From Heterobilharzia americana (lineage: Eukaryota; Platyhelminthes; Trematoda; Strigeidida; Schistosomatidae), in contig OX104134.1 of assembly GCA_944470555.2 (NCBI GenBank), positions 53,869,890 to 53,933,889 of the forward strand: DNA of 64,000 nt, read 5' to 3'. The notes under the pieces are model-generated. The model was given only the letters and a program-made list of their open reading frames with translations, searched no databases and was not told the DNA's origin. The translations under genes were made by a program, and so were the position numbers. Positions 22,687 to 34,640 of the stretch are shown one piece after another; the first letter of the stretch is position 1; every line of letters begins with the position of its first letter.

Positions 22687-22897
22687 CTGAACAAGTGATC
22701 AGTTTAAGAGTCATTGAACCCAGTGAATAGTAAAAATCGGCAAACAAAAGATAAATGAATTTTAGATACCATGAAAAGTCTTTTTTCGGGTGATATAACA
22801 TGTCCATTTGGGCTCGCATATCTCCATAAAAGCCGGTCACCGTTAAACTATCCACATCAGTTGAACTTATGGTGGCTGTTTTGTTTCTTATAAACTC
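22687..22897 (-). CDS. candidate exon A of the unit gene, LAMP/Ac45-like (unit 1)
   Basis: The exon is 211 nt between the acceptor TTTTATGATAGCAG and the donor TTCAG/GTATGC, fully open, phase 0 in and phase 1 out: the same length and phases as exon L1 at 10,711-10,921. The translation carries TISSTDVDSLTVTG, then hydrophobic WYLKFIYLLFADFYYSLGSM and TLKLITCSG. The nearly gap-free alignment to L1 is the main evidence that both are real exons of one family. The LAMP-like fold is a tentative reading of the strand pattern. Exons 5' of this one are not in the unit. Confidence 0.55.
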
Positions 22898-23094
22898 CTG
22901 CTATCATAAAAGCAGAAAGTTAACATAAGGTGAAAGAAGGGAGGCGGTGGAATAATTTTATCAAAAAAATCTCATTTCATAAGAGTTATACTGAAAATGT
23001 TCGTTTGCATCTATTTCAAAATAAATTTCCCTTCCATTCTGTTAGTAAGGAAATTGAGGGTCAAAACAGTTATATATCAGAAATCGTTTACATC

Positions 23095-24844
23095 CTATGC
23101 TCTGTTCTATGATGATGCGTAGCGTTGCGTTGCAATTTGGTCCGCACATGATTTGTTCTTCCTAAATCCAGCCACCCTGTTCCGATTGTACTTTTGAATC
23201 CAGCTCACCTTTTCGTCTCTCCAGGATGATGCGGCCTAATATTTTGTTTGGGGTGGACAGGAGCATGATTCTTCACCAGTTCTTGCAAAGTATTAGGCCT
23301 CCCTTCTTCGGGAGTTTGACAAGATAGCCCTTCTTCCAATCAACCGTCAGGTACCTTTCCTTCCTTCCTTCCTTCCAAACAATCTGCAGTAGTGGTGTGA
23401 GCATGTCCGCTTTTGTCTCTGCGCCTGTTTTTAGTGCTACTGGTGGAATTGCATCTGCTCCTTCTGCTTTCCCGGATTTGAGCAGCTTTATAGCTTTCAG
23501 GACTTATCCTTTTGTCGGAGGGTTTGTATTTACTGATAGTTCTGTGGGTGCTGGTGGTATTTCTGGACGAGTTGCAGTTGGTGTTGGTCGATTCGAGAGT
23601 TTTCTAAAGTCGTCAGCCCATTGTTTCCTGTGTTTCTGCTCTTTGCTGACTAAGTTTCCTTCACCATCTTTTACTGGGATTGTCTGGCTTGACCACTTCC
23701 CATATGGTTATTTGAAATAGTGTTGTCAGGTCTCTCCTACGAGCAGCCTGTTCTGCTTCACTTGTAAGTGTGTCGTAGAAGTGTGTTTTGTCTTTGTGCG
23801 CACTCTTCTTCACTTCTTTGTCCAATGTTTTATACGTTGTATTCAGTTCCTCTTCTCGTTGTTCATCCTTGCACTGGTTTATCTTCTGTTTCGCCATCCT
23901 TCTCTCCCTCCTCTATCAGCTTCCATGTATCCGTCGAGATCCATTCCTTGTCCTGTCTTGTTTCTTCTTCCTTCCTAACACGGTTATGCAGGTTTCTTTC
24001 CATATCTCTTTCAAAGAGTTCCAGTGTTCTTCTACACAGGTTTCTTCAGGGATGTTGCTCAATATCACCTATTTTGTCTTGATAGCTGACGTGAAGATTT
24101 CCTTTGTAGTTGCGTCCTTCAGTTCAGTTTCTGGGTGGGTGTTGAACTTCAACTGTGGTCTATCACCAACTACTTTGAAGGCTTTAAACATTATTTGGAA
24201 GGTTTCTTGCACTAGATAGAAAGTCAGTAGTGTGAACCTACATCTGTTCCTCTTCGTGATCTGATTTTATCTCCAGTAGGCTGCATCTTCACTTCCTTGA
24301 TATTGAGAAGTCGATGTGATTTTTAGTGTGTCCTGGTGTCTGATGAAATCAATGTCGCTTTGGGAATATCCTTGTGTTTGTACACATTGCCTCACCTCCA
24401 ATCACCAAATCGTTGAATGCACAGAATTCTGCAAACAATTCCCCATTCTCATCTGTTATTTCACCGATTGCTTCTCGACCCATGATCAGTTCTCTTCCTG
24501 TGTCGTCCGCTCCCAGTTTGGCATTCATATCACACCACCCACTGGAATTTTGATGTCTCCAACTGGGGTGGGGTCTTGTCCTGTAGTGATTGCAGTTGTC
24601 TATAGTATTCCCCCTTCTCTTGATCTGCATTATTTGTAGGAGCGTAGTGTAGCGTAGCATTGTATGATTATGACTTTCCTTCCTTTTGATTTGAATCTTG
24701 CCGTTATGATCCTGATCGTGTAGGAGATTGGTTTCCACTTCATGAGAGTATTCGACGCTGTTGGAAACATCATGATAGCCACTCGATAACTCAGTGTGCT
24801 CGTGGTTGTCGTCTGGGTGACAATATCGGAGTAGGTTTATTGAC
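23095..24844 (-). mobile_element. RTE LINE, endonuclease half only (unit 2)
   Basis: Same endonuclease and linker as the unit-1 LINE but cut at the unit junction upstream of reverse-transcriptase motif A, so no polymerase domain follows. MNAKLGADDTGRE is near 24,540 and AFNDLVIGG near 24,415. Confidence 0.85.
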
Positions 24845-25466
24845 TATTCAGATGACAGTTTGGAGAGTCCACTACCATTTCATCTGCTAGTAACTAGTAA
24901 ACTGCTTAACAAGGCGAGGTTCCATGCAACAGTATAACACTATATTAGAATTAAAAAGTACCGAATGTACGTTGTAACCTTAGATCATGTGACAAGCTTA
25001 TAACTGTAACTATTGAGATTGCTGTTGTCTTTTAGGTTCGGTACATTCATTGAAATAAAATACTGGTTTAGCAAGGTCATTCACGATGCTTTTCGACTAG
25101 AAGCATAGTAAAAGTTATGAAATAAACAACTTCAGCGTTATTCGATTGTTCAATTACGTATCAAAATTAATATACGCCCTCATAAATTGTTTTTTTATGG
25201 TGGATTTAACATAGTTCAGAAAAGTTTAAGTCTATGTAAACCGGTGTATCCCAGCTAACTAGAAAACATTTGATGTCTGACAATTTAGTGCATTTTAGAC
25301 TTTTAGTAGTAGTAGTACGGTGAGTAGTAGTAGTAATGTAATTAGTTGTGGTATGAGTAGCAGTGGTCACAGTAGCATGGGCACAGTGTCCTACAGCTTC
25401 CCTTGAGGAGATTCGTGTTTACTTCAGTTTTCGCAATGATGTTCTAAAACCTCCGTCTTCGTTGGT

Positions 25467-26059
25467 TTCTTGCATAATTTACATAGATAAACAATACTAC
25501 CTACTGTATGACTTATCAGACAGGATTTATTGTTCAACTCCAAAGTAACTGCATAGCTGTGATATCGTGTTTCCATAGTTTTATTTCTTCACCTTCGTTT
25601 GTCATATGAGTTGGAGGATTTTTTGATGTCTGAAGTGTATAATAAAGTCATTCCTACTGCACCTGTCTGATGTTCATTTGATAAACAAAGACTCAGTTAT
25701 TAATCGCGAATACTAGACCCTGCTAAGATAAGAAATCTAGAGAGAAGCTTGGTTACTTTAATGCATAGTATCATCCATAGTTGCACCTCAGGATGGGATA
25801 GGGTGGGCTGGAGGAAGAGATTTCTAAACGAATCTCCACTCATTAAATGAATTTCAAACACATACAATAGGAATGAAATTAATAACTATGTCAGATACGA
25901 GTAAAATTCTTCTACTCATATAAAAAATGAAGGCGAAGAAATAGAACTATGGAAACAGGGTATCACAGCTGTGCACTCACCTAACATACGAATTTGAACA
26001 ATAAACTCTGTCTGAAACGTCATCCAGTTGATAATACCGTTTCACTGTGTAAAATACCT
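25467..26059. repeat. diverged inverted repeat around exon D (unit 2)
   Basis: Copy of the unit-1 inverted repeat; exon D lies in the right arm at 25,981-26,057 (minus strand). Confidence 0.75.
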
Positions 26060-29000
26060 AATAAACAAATTCACATGGAATTATACACTGCCAGAGTCTT
26101 CTTGTTGTACGCTTACATATCTAAAGATGTAATGCAGTTTGCAAAGTGAAACCAATTAAACCTCTCTATTAATCTATTTCCCTTGTTTATATCATCACTA
26201 CTGTACACTAATAAATGTGAAGAAGGTATAGAAAAAGTATGGTGATGCAACAAATGCATCATATCGACTTTAGTCATTAAAACGAAAAGTTAGTTTCCAG
26301 TGTACATAGTTGACTGTTGATCAAAATGCAGATGAATCATAAATCATTGCTACTGGATGTCTATGTAGGTAGCTCTCAAGGCTATGAATTATTTCAACAC
26401 TATCTCTTCTAGAGTTAGAAGATAAAAGAATAAGGATTGATAAATTGGAAAGGGCTTTCATACTTATTGATAAGTGAAGAAGTTCACTGGGTGCTTGTTA
26501 TTCCAACTGTCTACACATCCTACCTATTTATGGTGCAAACGAAGTAAGATAAATAATTCAATAAAGTGTTAAAACTGTTTCCTAAAAATGGTTCTCTACT
26601 ATCTGAGCATCGTTATTCACTTTATTCCCATTCATCTTCGTTCCTTATTCCTTTAAACAGCCTAAATTATGAGGTATAAGTGCGCATTTCATCTACCTCA
26701 CTACAAGCAGATTAAATAAAATAATGATGATATAAAAGAAGTAAATTCTCATAAGAGATATAATATCTAATCATTTGAGAACTTATGAAGTACATTTACA
26801 TAAATCTACAACGAGAAGAGAAAATTATTACTTACTAAAGTAGATAAAGTAGGTAGGTAAACACTCAAACATATTGTATATGTATTACACAGCGGATTAC
26901 ACCCAGACCCCACCCCTAGAATATAGAACTGAAAAATTGCCGCTAGTATCTCTTTTAAGTCAAAATGGTTAGCCGCCTATCTGACTGATCTTTTTACTTT
27001 GTTATCATATTTTAAATGAAATGAGTCACTCTCTTTGTGCCCCCAGTTTTGATAGAATATAGCCTAATTTAATTTTATATCACACATTTACACTACTTAC
27101 ATATTTTATAGTTCATAATATCTCTTCTTAGCATTTTAACTACAACTACACTCACCTTCGCTGGTATTATAAGTGTAAATGCGCATTTCAGAAGCAGGCA
27201 AATGACCTCATCCAGATAGACTTCATAAGTATTCACAACATCTTCACTATCCTCATTTGCAAGTATTAGAATATCTTGACCTGTAAAAGAGGATAAACAT
27301 AGTTTATTGATAAAATATTAGATATCCATAAGTTATTATACACAGGTACATAAAAAACTTAGAGCTCATATAGGATCATAGAAGTCAATTAAAAATTTTA
27401 CCGAAGACCTGAATTTCATTTCTTGCTATGCATACTACAGCTGGTGATGCCTTCTAGTAAGTGAAATGTATGACCCGAATGTCGTATATTTCACGATCAC
27501 AAGCAGTATAAATATCAGTGTGCTCAGGAACTCACACCTCAGTATGATTACTAATGTGAAGCTTATTGAAAATAACTTATGTTTCATTTAAGAATAAATT
27601 AGAATAAATAATCGTATACGCATACATATGATGATTTTATTGTTTAGCACTAATCGCTTTTCAGACAGGTGTTTATCAGATAATAAAGCAGTGTAACTTC
27701 TTTTGGACTCGAAAGTAAGTCCGTGAGTTTGTCTATCAGTATGAAGTCACATTTGTATTGGAAGAATGTGGTCACATGAATTGAATTACAATCTATTTGA
27801 TGTTTGAGCAAATAGTTTCAATGATTTTTTAGTCAAAATGTAATAGATATGCGGCTTCATATATATGTAACGAGTAATCAAAGTACTTTCATGTGTTAAC
27901 TAGAAGAAAATCATGTAGTTATGCAGGTGTTGACGATGAGAAAGAAGAGGGTATTATTACTGATAACTAGAACAGATTTTATCTTTTACCTTAATCAGGT
28001 AAAATGAAGGATAACTTTTCGACATAACCAGCTTCAAAAATGCGGGTTATTCACCATAGAATACTAGATACTGGATGGCAGTGTAATTTGATTCGACCTA
28101 TGGATCTCCATAAATAAAACTAACTGCATTGAAGCGAAAAGCTATATTAGCATCTCTGTGAATAAAACTCCTTGTCTTCTGACTTTTAGACTTTACATTT
28201 GGAGGTGAAGGTGCGTTCTACAGTATTCATCATGCCGTGATTTTGAAAAGAATTGGAGCTTTTCGTATCAAGTGTTTATTCTGAACGACATTTTCGAGTA
28301 ACAAAGATTAAAAAGTTATGAGGTTTTTGTCTGTGCTGAGAAAAGCTTAATTTTTAGAATTTTCATAAATGTACCTGGCGTGGACAAATTTGTTTCTACA
28401 AGTGTTGCAATTGGGAAACCTAATTCGCTAAATCGATTAAGCTCTACTAACTCTCTTTTATGTATTTGTTCTGACGAAGTTCCGTCAATCCCCAGATAAC
28501 TTGGAGTCAGTTAGTATGAATTCTGTACTAGCTACATGTTTGAACCACTAATAGAATACCTTTAAATTCGTGGTTGGAGACACGTGTTGCTTTATGCCAA
28601 CAAGAATGACATTCAGGTTGAGACTGGTATAACTTTTTCCGAACATCGCAACTGCTTTACCATTAGCTGCTTACAGATTGAAGGATTGTTCATAATGATG
28701 TTCGTTTGTTTCAGGGAGAGCTCTGAATTTTGTGCCGTTGTCGGCGAGTTAGCGAACATTCGTTTTCACGTTTGTAACGAACAACAAACAAAACATGTTT
28801 TATTCTGAAGATTTCATTTTTCAAATCACTAGCATAGGTTATGATGTTGAAATAATGGAGAATGTTTGTAGCTCACGTGGATGGTCTTGGTTGTATTGTG
28901 TTCTAGGTTGTTTAATCGTGATTAAACAACGATTAAACAACCCAGCTCAGAGAACATAATACAACCAACGTTATGATGTCTTTCTCTCTGTTTATTAGGT

Positions 29001-31478
29001 TAGTTGGATGTTATGTTAACTGGATGATCCGATTGGAAGTCTAAATATTCATCATAATGTGTTGGTTTTCTGTAAACTGTCGTACTGAATTTAACTTCAG
29101 TTGTTCTTTGGATAAGACAGTCGAAAACCTTTCAAGTTCGACCCTTGGAATCTAATTCACTAGTGCATTTAATGAAATCCGAAATAGGGTTTATATGTGC
29201 TAAAATTGTTTTTTGCTTTCTTAAGAATCACAAATGTGTCATCCACATACCTATGCCAAATTCTGAGTTAACATTGGAGACTTCTTAAACCTCACTCTTC
29301 TAAAGCTTTCATATAGAAATTCTCATAAATTTGAGATGCTAGTCAGCCTGCTACAACATCTTTTAATTGACAGTACATTCTACCTCTTATTGTGAAATAT
29401 GTATGTTCTAAGCAATGTTTCAACAATTTTATGATATCCTCTGTTGAAGGCAGGCATTCACGTATTACATTATCGAGAAAACTCTTACAATATCTAGACA
29501 TTCACATTTTGGTATATTAGTGAACAGAGAAATTACATCAAAACATTGCCATAATTTCATCGTCGCCTATAGTCATATTCAATTGTTTATTTTTGAAGCC
29601 TTGGAGGCTTTTAATACTTGAAGAAATGTCATATTGGAGTGGTTTCAGAATTCTTAGTAAATGTTTAGATAGACGATACATTATCAAATTTGTAAAGTCA
29701 AGAATTAGTCTAAGGGTAATCTCCGTTTTGTGGACTTTTGGTCTTCCATATAATTTAGCTGTTGTGTTCGTCTTAGGATCTAATGAAAACCATATTGCAC
29801 TTCAAAGTTTGAGTTTCGTTTCTCTTGGTAATTTACACGTCTCAGCTTCCTTTGTTTTTAATTTGACTGAATGTTTATTACTAGGGATAAGCTCTTATAG
29901 TCCAGTTTCCAAATGCCGTGTCGCTTTCTTTTTTAAATCTTTTTTATTCAACACTACCGTGACATTGCCTCTGTCTGCTTTTGTTATGACTATAGATTTA
30001 TCAGATATCGAAGTTTCTAAAGCAGATCGTTCTTCTGTCTTTTGGTTAGAACCAGCAGTCTTCTGATTTGTCATGATAGTCCTGACTTTATGACGTACTG
30101 TATGTGCTTCTTCTCTCGGTAAAAGAGATGAAATTGGTTCCATAGTTCGGGCTAGTTCCATCGTTTTTGAAGGCTTTCTGGGCAAACTGAAGTCCAGACC
30201 TTTATTCTGTAATATAATTTCATGTTCATTTAGTTGCATGCTGAATAAACTACATTACTCTTGTACTGCTCGAATAGCTTTTCCAACATGATTTTCATTT
30301 GTTCGAGATGACTAGATGTTAAAATTTCTGAAAATGTCTTTCTTTAACATTTTGGAAACATTTGGATTCTTGATCTTGACATAAATTTATGAGTTCGGAA
30401 AGCTTATTATAAGGAATAAGTATATTGAGACTGTCATCAATGTTCTGAATACGCCTACGGTACTGTTTCAATGGTAATGTGCAATTATGTGTAGATTAAG
30501 TTGGTTTTGTTGTAATAACGATCATAATTTCCTGTTGCTACAGAGGGCCGAACCGCTCGAACTCTGTTGGCAGATGGTCTCTTATGACGATGCTTCGACA
30601 CTGCAGGATATTCATGATGTTATGTTGGTCTTTGATTTAAACGTACTGGGTTCCAGCCTCAGTGCGAACACCATCATTCACTGGAGTGCAGGTACATCTA
30701 GCTGATTAGTCCCAAATGGTATGAAGTGCACGTACTAGATTCCTCTTCTGGTCAAGAGGATAATGATAGGTTAGTATGGTCTTTATACTACCACTTCAGT
30801 ATTGAAAATAAAATCTTACACCATTATGTTAGTGTTCTATCTAAAACATATCAGACGTAATAATTCGATGTTCGATAGATGTTCTGCCCCTTTATCTTCA
30901 TCGAAATTCAGCATATCTCACAATACCACATTTCTTTTTTCTTTTTAATCTTATCACTTGTTCAGTCCAATTAACTTTCGTTCCATTCCATCCTTTTTAT
31001 TTGAAAAATTACACAGTAAGTTACATCGAGATGATGTTTCTCAGTATGACATTCGACAGTGGTAAATGTCTTATAGTCTGTAATTCTCTGTTCAGAACTT
31101 TACGATACAACTACAGACAGTCTTTAAGAATCCATTCAAGTTGATTAAAATTAGTCGTTTTGCTCTCATTTATTAACAAAATATACTTCTTTTGTTGTTG
31201 AAGTAGAAGCTGTAGGTTCAGCAAATACTTTTTTATGTAAGAAGATGGTGTATCTATGTGTGCATACCTGAACAAGTGATCAGTTTAAGAGTCATTGAAC
31301 CCAGTGAATAGTAAAAATCGGCAAACAAAAGATAAATGAATTTTAGATACCATGAAAAGTCTTTTTTCGGGTGATATAACATGTCCATTTGGGCTCGCAT
31401 ATCTCCATAAAAGCCGGTCACCGTTAAACTATCCACATCAGTTGAACTTATGGTGGCTGTTTTGTTTCTTATAAACTC
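25771..31478 (-). CDS. unit gene 3' segment, exons A to E (unit 2)
   Basis: Minus-strand exons are A 31,268-31,478, A' 30,971-31,077, B 28,375-28,499, C 27,156-27,280, D 25,981-26,057 and E 25,771-25,807. Their sequences and splice sites match unit 1. Immediately upstream of exon A on this strand is the LINE piece of unit 3, so this copy has no obvious 5' exons or promoter of its own. It could be expressed only by read-through from unit 3. Confidence 0.45.
28887..28968. repeat. palindromic hairpin (unit 2)
   Basis: Identical copy of the hairpin at 20,306-20,387. Confidence 0.7.
29021..30481 (-). mobile_element. Penelope-like retroelement (unit 2)
   Basis: Copy of the unit-1 element with the same motifs (KADRGNVTVV near 29,950, YVDDTFVILK near 29,250) and the same stops. 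Confidence 0.8.
30685..30745 (+). ncRNA. decayed hammerhead SINE remnant (unit 2)
   Basis: Same sequence and same core defects (CTGATTA, GAAG) as at 22,104-22,164. Confidence 0.6.
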
Positions 31479-31675
31479 CTGCTATCATAAAAGCAGAAAG
31501 TTAACATAAGGTGAAAGAAGGGAGGCGGTGGAATAATTTTATCAAAAAAATCTCATTTCATAAGAGTTATACTGAAAATGTTCGTTTGCATCTATTTCAA
31601 AATAAATTTCCCTTCCATTCTGTTAGTAAGGAAATTGAGGGTCAAAACAGTTATATATCAGAAATCGTTTACATC

Positions 31676-33425
31676 CTATGCTCTGTTCTATGATGATGCG
31701 TAGCGTTGCGTTGCAATTTGGTCCGCACATGATTTGTTCTTCCTAAATCCAGCCACCCTGTTCCGATTGTACTTTTGAATCCAGCTCACCTTTTCGTCTC
31801 TCCAGGATGATGCGGCCTAATATTTTGTTTGGGGTGGACAGGAGCATGATTCTTCACCAGTTCTTGCAAAGTATTAGGCCTCCCTTCTTCGGGAGTTTGA
31901 CAAGATAGCCCTTCTTCCAATCAACCGTCAGGTACCTTTCCTTCCTTCCTTCCTTCCAAACAATCTGCAGTAGTGGTGTGAGCATGTCCGCTTTTGTCTC
32001 TGCGCCTGTTTTTAGTGCTACTGGTGGAATTGCATCTGCTCCTTCTGCTTTCCCGGATTTGAGCAGCTTTATAGCTTTCAGGACTTATCCTTTTGTCGGA
32101 GGGTTTGTATTTACTGATAGTTCTGTGGGTGCTGGTGGTATTTCTGGACGAGTTGCAGTTGGTGTTGGTCGATTCGAGAGTTTTCTAAAGTCGTCAGCCC
32201 ATTGTTTCCTGTGTTTCTGCTCTTTGCTGACTAAGTTTCCTTCACCATCTTTTACTGGGATTGTCTGGCTTGACCACTTCCCATATGGTTATTTGAAATA
32301 GTGTTGTCAGGTCTCTCCTACGAGCAGCCTGTTCTGCTTCACTTGTAAGTGTGTCGTAGAAGTGTGTTTTGTCTTTGTGCGCACTCTTCTTCACTTCTTT
32401 GTCCAATGTTTTATACGTTGTATTCAGTTCCTCTTCTCGTTGTTCATCCTTGCACTGGTTTATCTTCTGTTTCGCCATCCTTCTCTCCCTCCTCTATCAG
32501 CTTCCATGTATCCGTCGAGATCCATTCCTTGTCCTGTCTTGTTTCTTCTTCCTTCCTAACACGGTTATGCAGGTTTCTTTCCATATCTCTTTCAAAGAGT
32601 TCCAGTGTTCTTCTACACAGGTTTCTTCAGGGATGTTGCTCAATATCACCTATTTTGTCTTGATAGCTGACGTGAAGATTTCCTTTGTAGTTGCGTCCTT
32701 CAGTTCAGTTTCTGGGTGGGTGTTGAACTTCAACTGTGGTCTATCACCAACTACTTTGAAGGCTTTAAACATTATTTGGAAGGTTTCTTGCACTAGATAG
32801 AAAGTCAGTAGTGTGAACCTACATCTGTTCCTCTTCGTGATCTGATTTTATCTCCAGTAGGCTGCATCTTCACTTCCTTGATATTGAGAAGTCGATGTGA
32901 TTTTTAGTGTGTCCTGGTGTCTGATGAAATCAATGTCGCTTTGGGAATATCCTTGTGTTTGTACACATTGCCTCACCTCCAATCACCAAATCGTTGAATG
33001 CACAGAATTCTGCAAACAATTCCCCATTCTCATCTGTTATTTCACCGATTGCTTCTCGACCCATGATCAGTTCTCTTCCTGTGTCGTCCGCTCCCAGTTT
33101 GGCATTCATATCACACCACCCACTGGAATTTTGATGTCTCCAACTGGGGTGGGGTCTTGTCCTGTAGTGATTGCAGTTGTCTATAGTATTCCCCCTTCTC
33201 TTGATCTGCATTATTTGTAGGAGCGTAGTGTAGCGTAGCATTGTATGATTATGACTTTCCTTCCTTTTGATTTGAATCTTGCCGTTATGATCCTGATCGT
33301 GTAGGAGATTGGTTTCCACTTCATGAGAGTATTCGACGCTGTTGGAAACATCATGATAGCCACTCGATAACTCAGTGTGCTCGTGGTTGTCGTCTGGGTG
33401 ACAATATCGGAGTAGGTTTATTGAC
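31676..33425 (-). mobile_element. RTE LINE, endonuclease half only (unit 3)
   Basis: As in unit 2: endonuclease plus linker, truncated at the unit junction before the reverse transcriptase. Confidence 0.85.
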
Positions 33426-34048
33426 TATTCAGATGACAGTTTGGAGAGTCCACTACCATTTCATCTGCTAGTAACTAGTAAACTGCTTAACAAGGCGAGG
33501 TTCCATGCAACAGTATAACACTATATTAGAATTAAAAAGTACCGAATGTACGTTGTAACCTTAGATCATGTGACAAGCTTATAACTGTAACTATTGAGAT
33601 TGCTGTTGTCTTTTAGGTTCGGTACATTCATTGAAATAAAATACTGGTTTAGCAAGGTCATTCACGATGCTTTTCGACTAGAAGCATAGTAAAAGTTATG
33701 AAATAAACAACTTCAGCGTTATTCGATTGTTCAATTACGTATCAAAATTAATATACGCCCTCATAAATTGTTTTTTTATGGTGGATTTAACATAGTTCAG
33801 AAAAGTTTAAGTCTATGTAAACCGGTGTATCCCAGCTAACTAGAAAACATTTGATGTCTGACAATTTAGTGCATTTTAGACTTTTTAGTAGTAGTAGTAC
33901 GGTGAGTAGTAGTAGTAATGTAATTAGTTGTGGTATGAGTAGCAGTGGTCACAGTAGCATGGGCACAGTGTCCTACAGCTTCCCTTGAGGAGATTCGTGT
34001 TTACTTCAGTTTTCGCAATGATGTTCTAAAACCTCCGTCTTCGTTGGT

Positions 34049-34640
34049 TTCTTGCATAATTTACATAGATAAACAATACTACCTACTGTATGACTTATCA
34101 GACAGGATTTATTGTTCAACTCCAAAGTAACTGCATAGCTGTGATATCGTGTTTCCATAGTTTTATTTCTTCACCTTCGTTTGTCATATGAGTTGGAGGA
34201 TTTTTGATGTCTGAAGTGTATAATAAAGTCATTCCTACTGCACCTGTCTGATGTTCATTTGATAAACAAAGACTCAGTTATTAATCGCGAATACTAGACC
34301 CTGCTAAGATAAGAAATCTAGAGAGAAGCTTGGTTACTTTAATGCATAGTATCATCCATAGTTGCACCTCAGGATGGGATAGGGTGGGCTGGAGGAAGAG
34401 ATTTCTAAACGAATCTCCACTCATTAAATGAATTTCAAACACATACAATAGGAATGAAATTAATAACTATGTCAGATACGAGTAAAATTCTTCTACTCAT
34501 ATAAAAAATGAAGGCGAAGAAATAGAACTATGGAAACAGGGTATCACAGCTGTGCACTCACCTAACATACGAATTTGAACAATAAACTCTGTCTGAAACG
34601 TCATCCAGTTGATAATACCGTTTCACTGTGTAAAATACCT
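34049..34640. repeat. diverged inverted repeat around exon D (unit 3)
   Basis: Copy of the unit-1 inverted repeat; exon D is at 34,562-34,638 (minus strand). Confidence 0.75.

Larger units (their letters stand above)
14515..23094. repeat. 8.58-kb tandem unit 1
   Basis: First of three head-to-tail copies with a period of 8,580-8,581 bp. It contains, left to right, the 5' half of the RTE LINE, an inverted exon-like repeat, minus-strand exons E, D, C, B, a palindromic hairpin, a Penelope-like element, a decayed hammerhead SINE, and exons A' and A. By eye it differs from unit 2 at only a few positions: three substitutions (15,454; 15,486; 16,204) and two homopolymer length changes within the first 1.7 kb, plus one homopolymer change near 18,410. 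Confidence 0.97.
23095..31675. repeat. 8.58-kb tandem unit 2
   Basis: Second copy, joined directly to unit 1 with no spacer. The junction at 23,095 fuses the sequence left of exon A to the middle of the LINE ('acatc/ctatgctctg'). Content and order are the same as unit 1; the LINE is cut before reverse-transcriptase motif A. Confidence 0.97.

Noticed and set aside
22930..23112. 60-codon plus-strand frame near the unit right edge, repeated in unit 2
   Set aside because: No splice signals or motif, it runs across the unit junction and it is absent in that form in unit 3.
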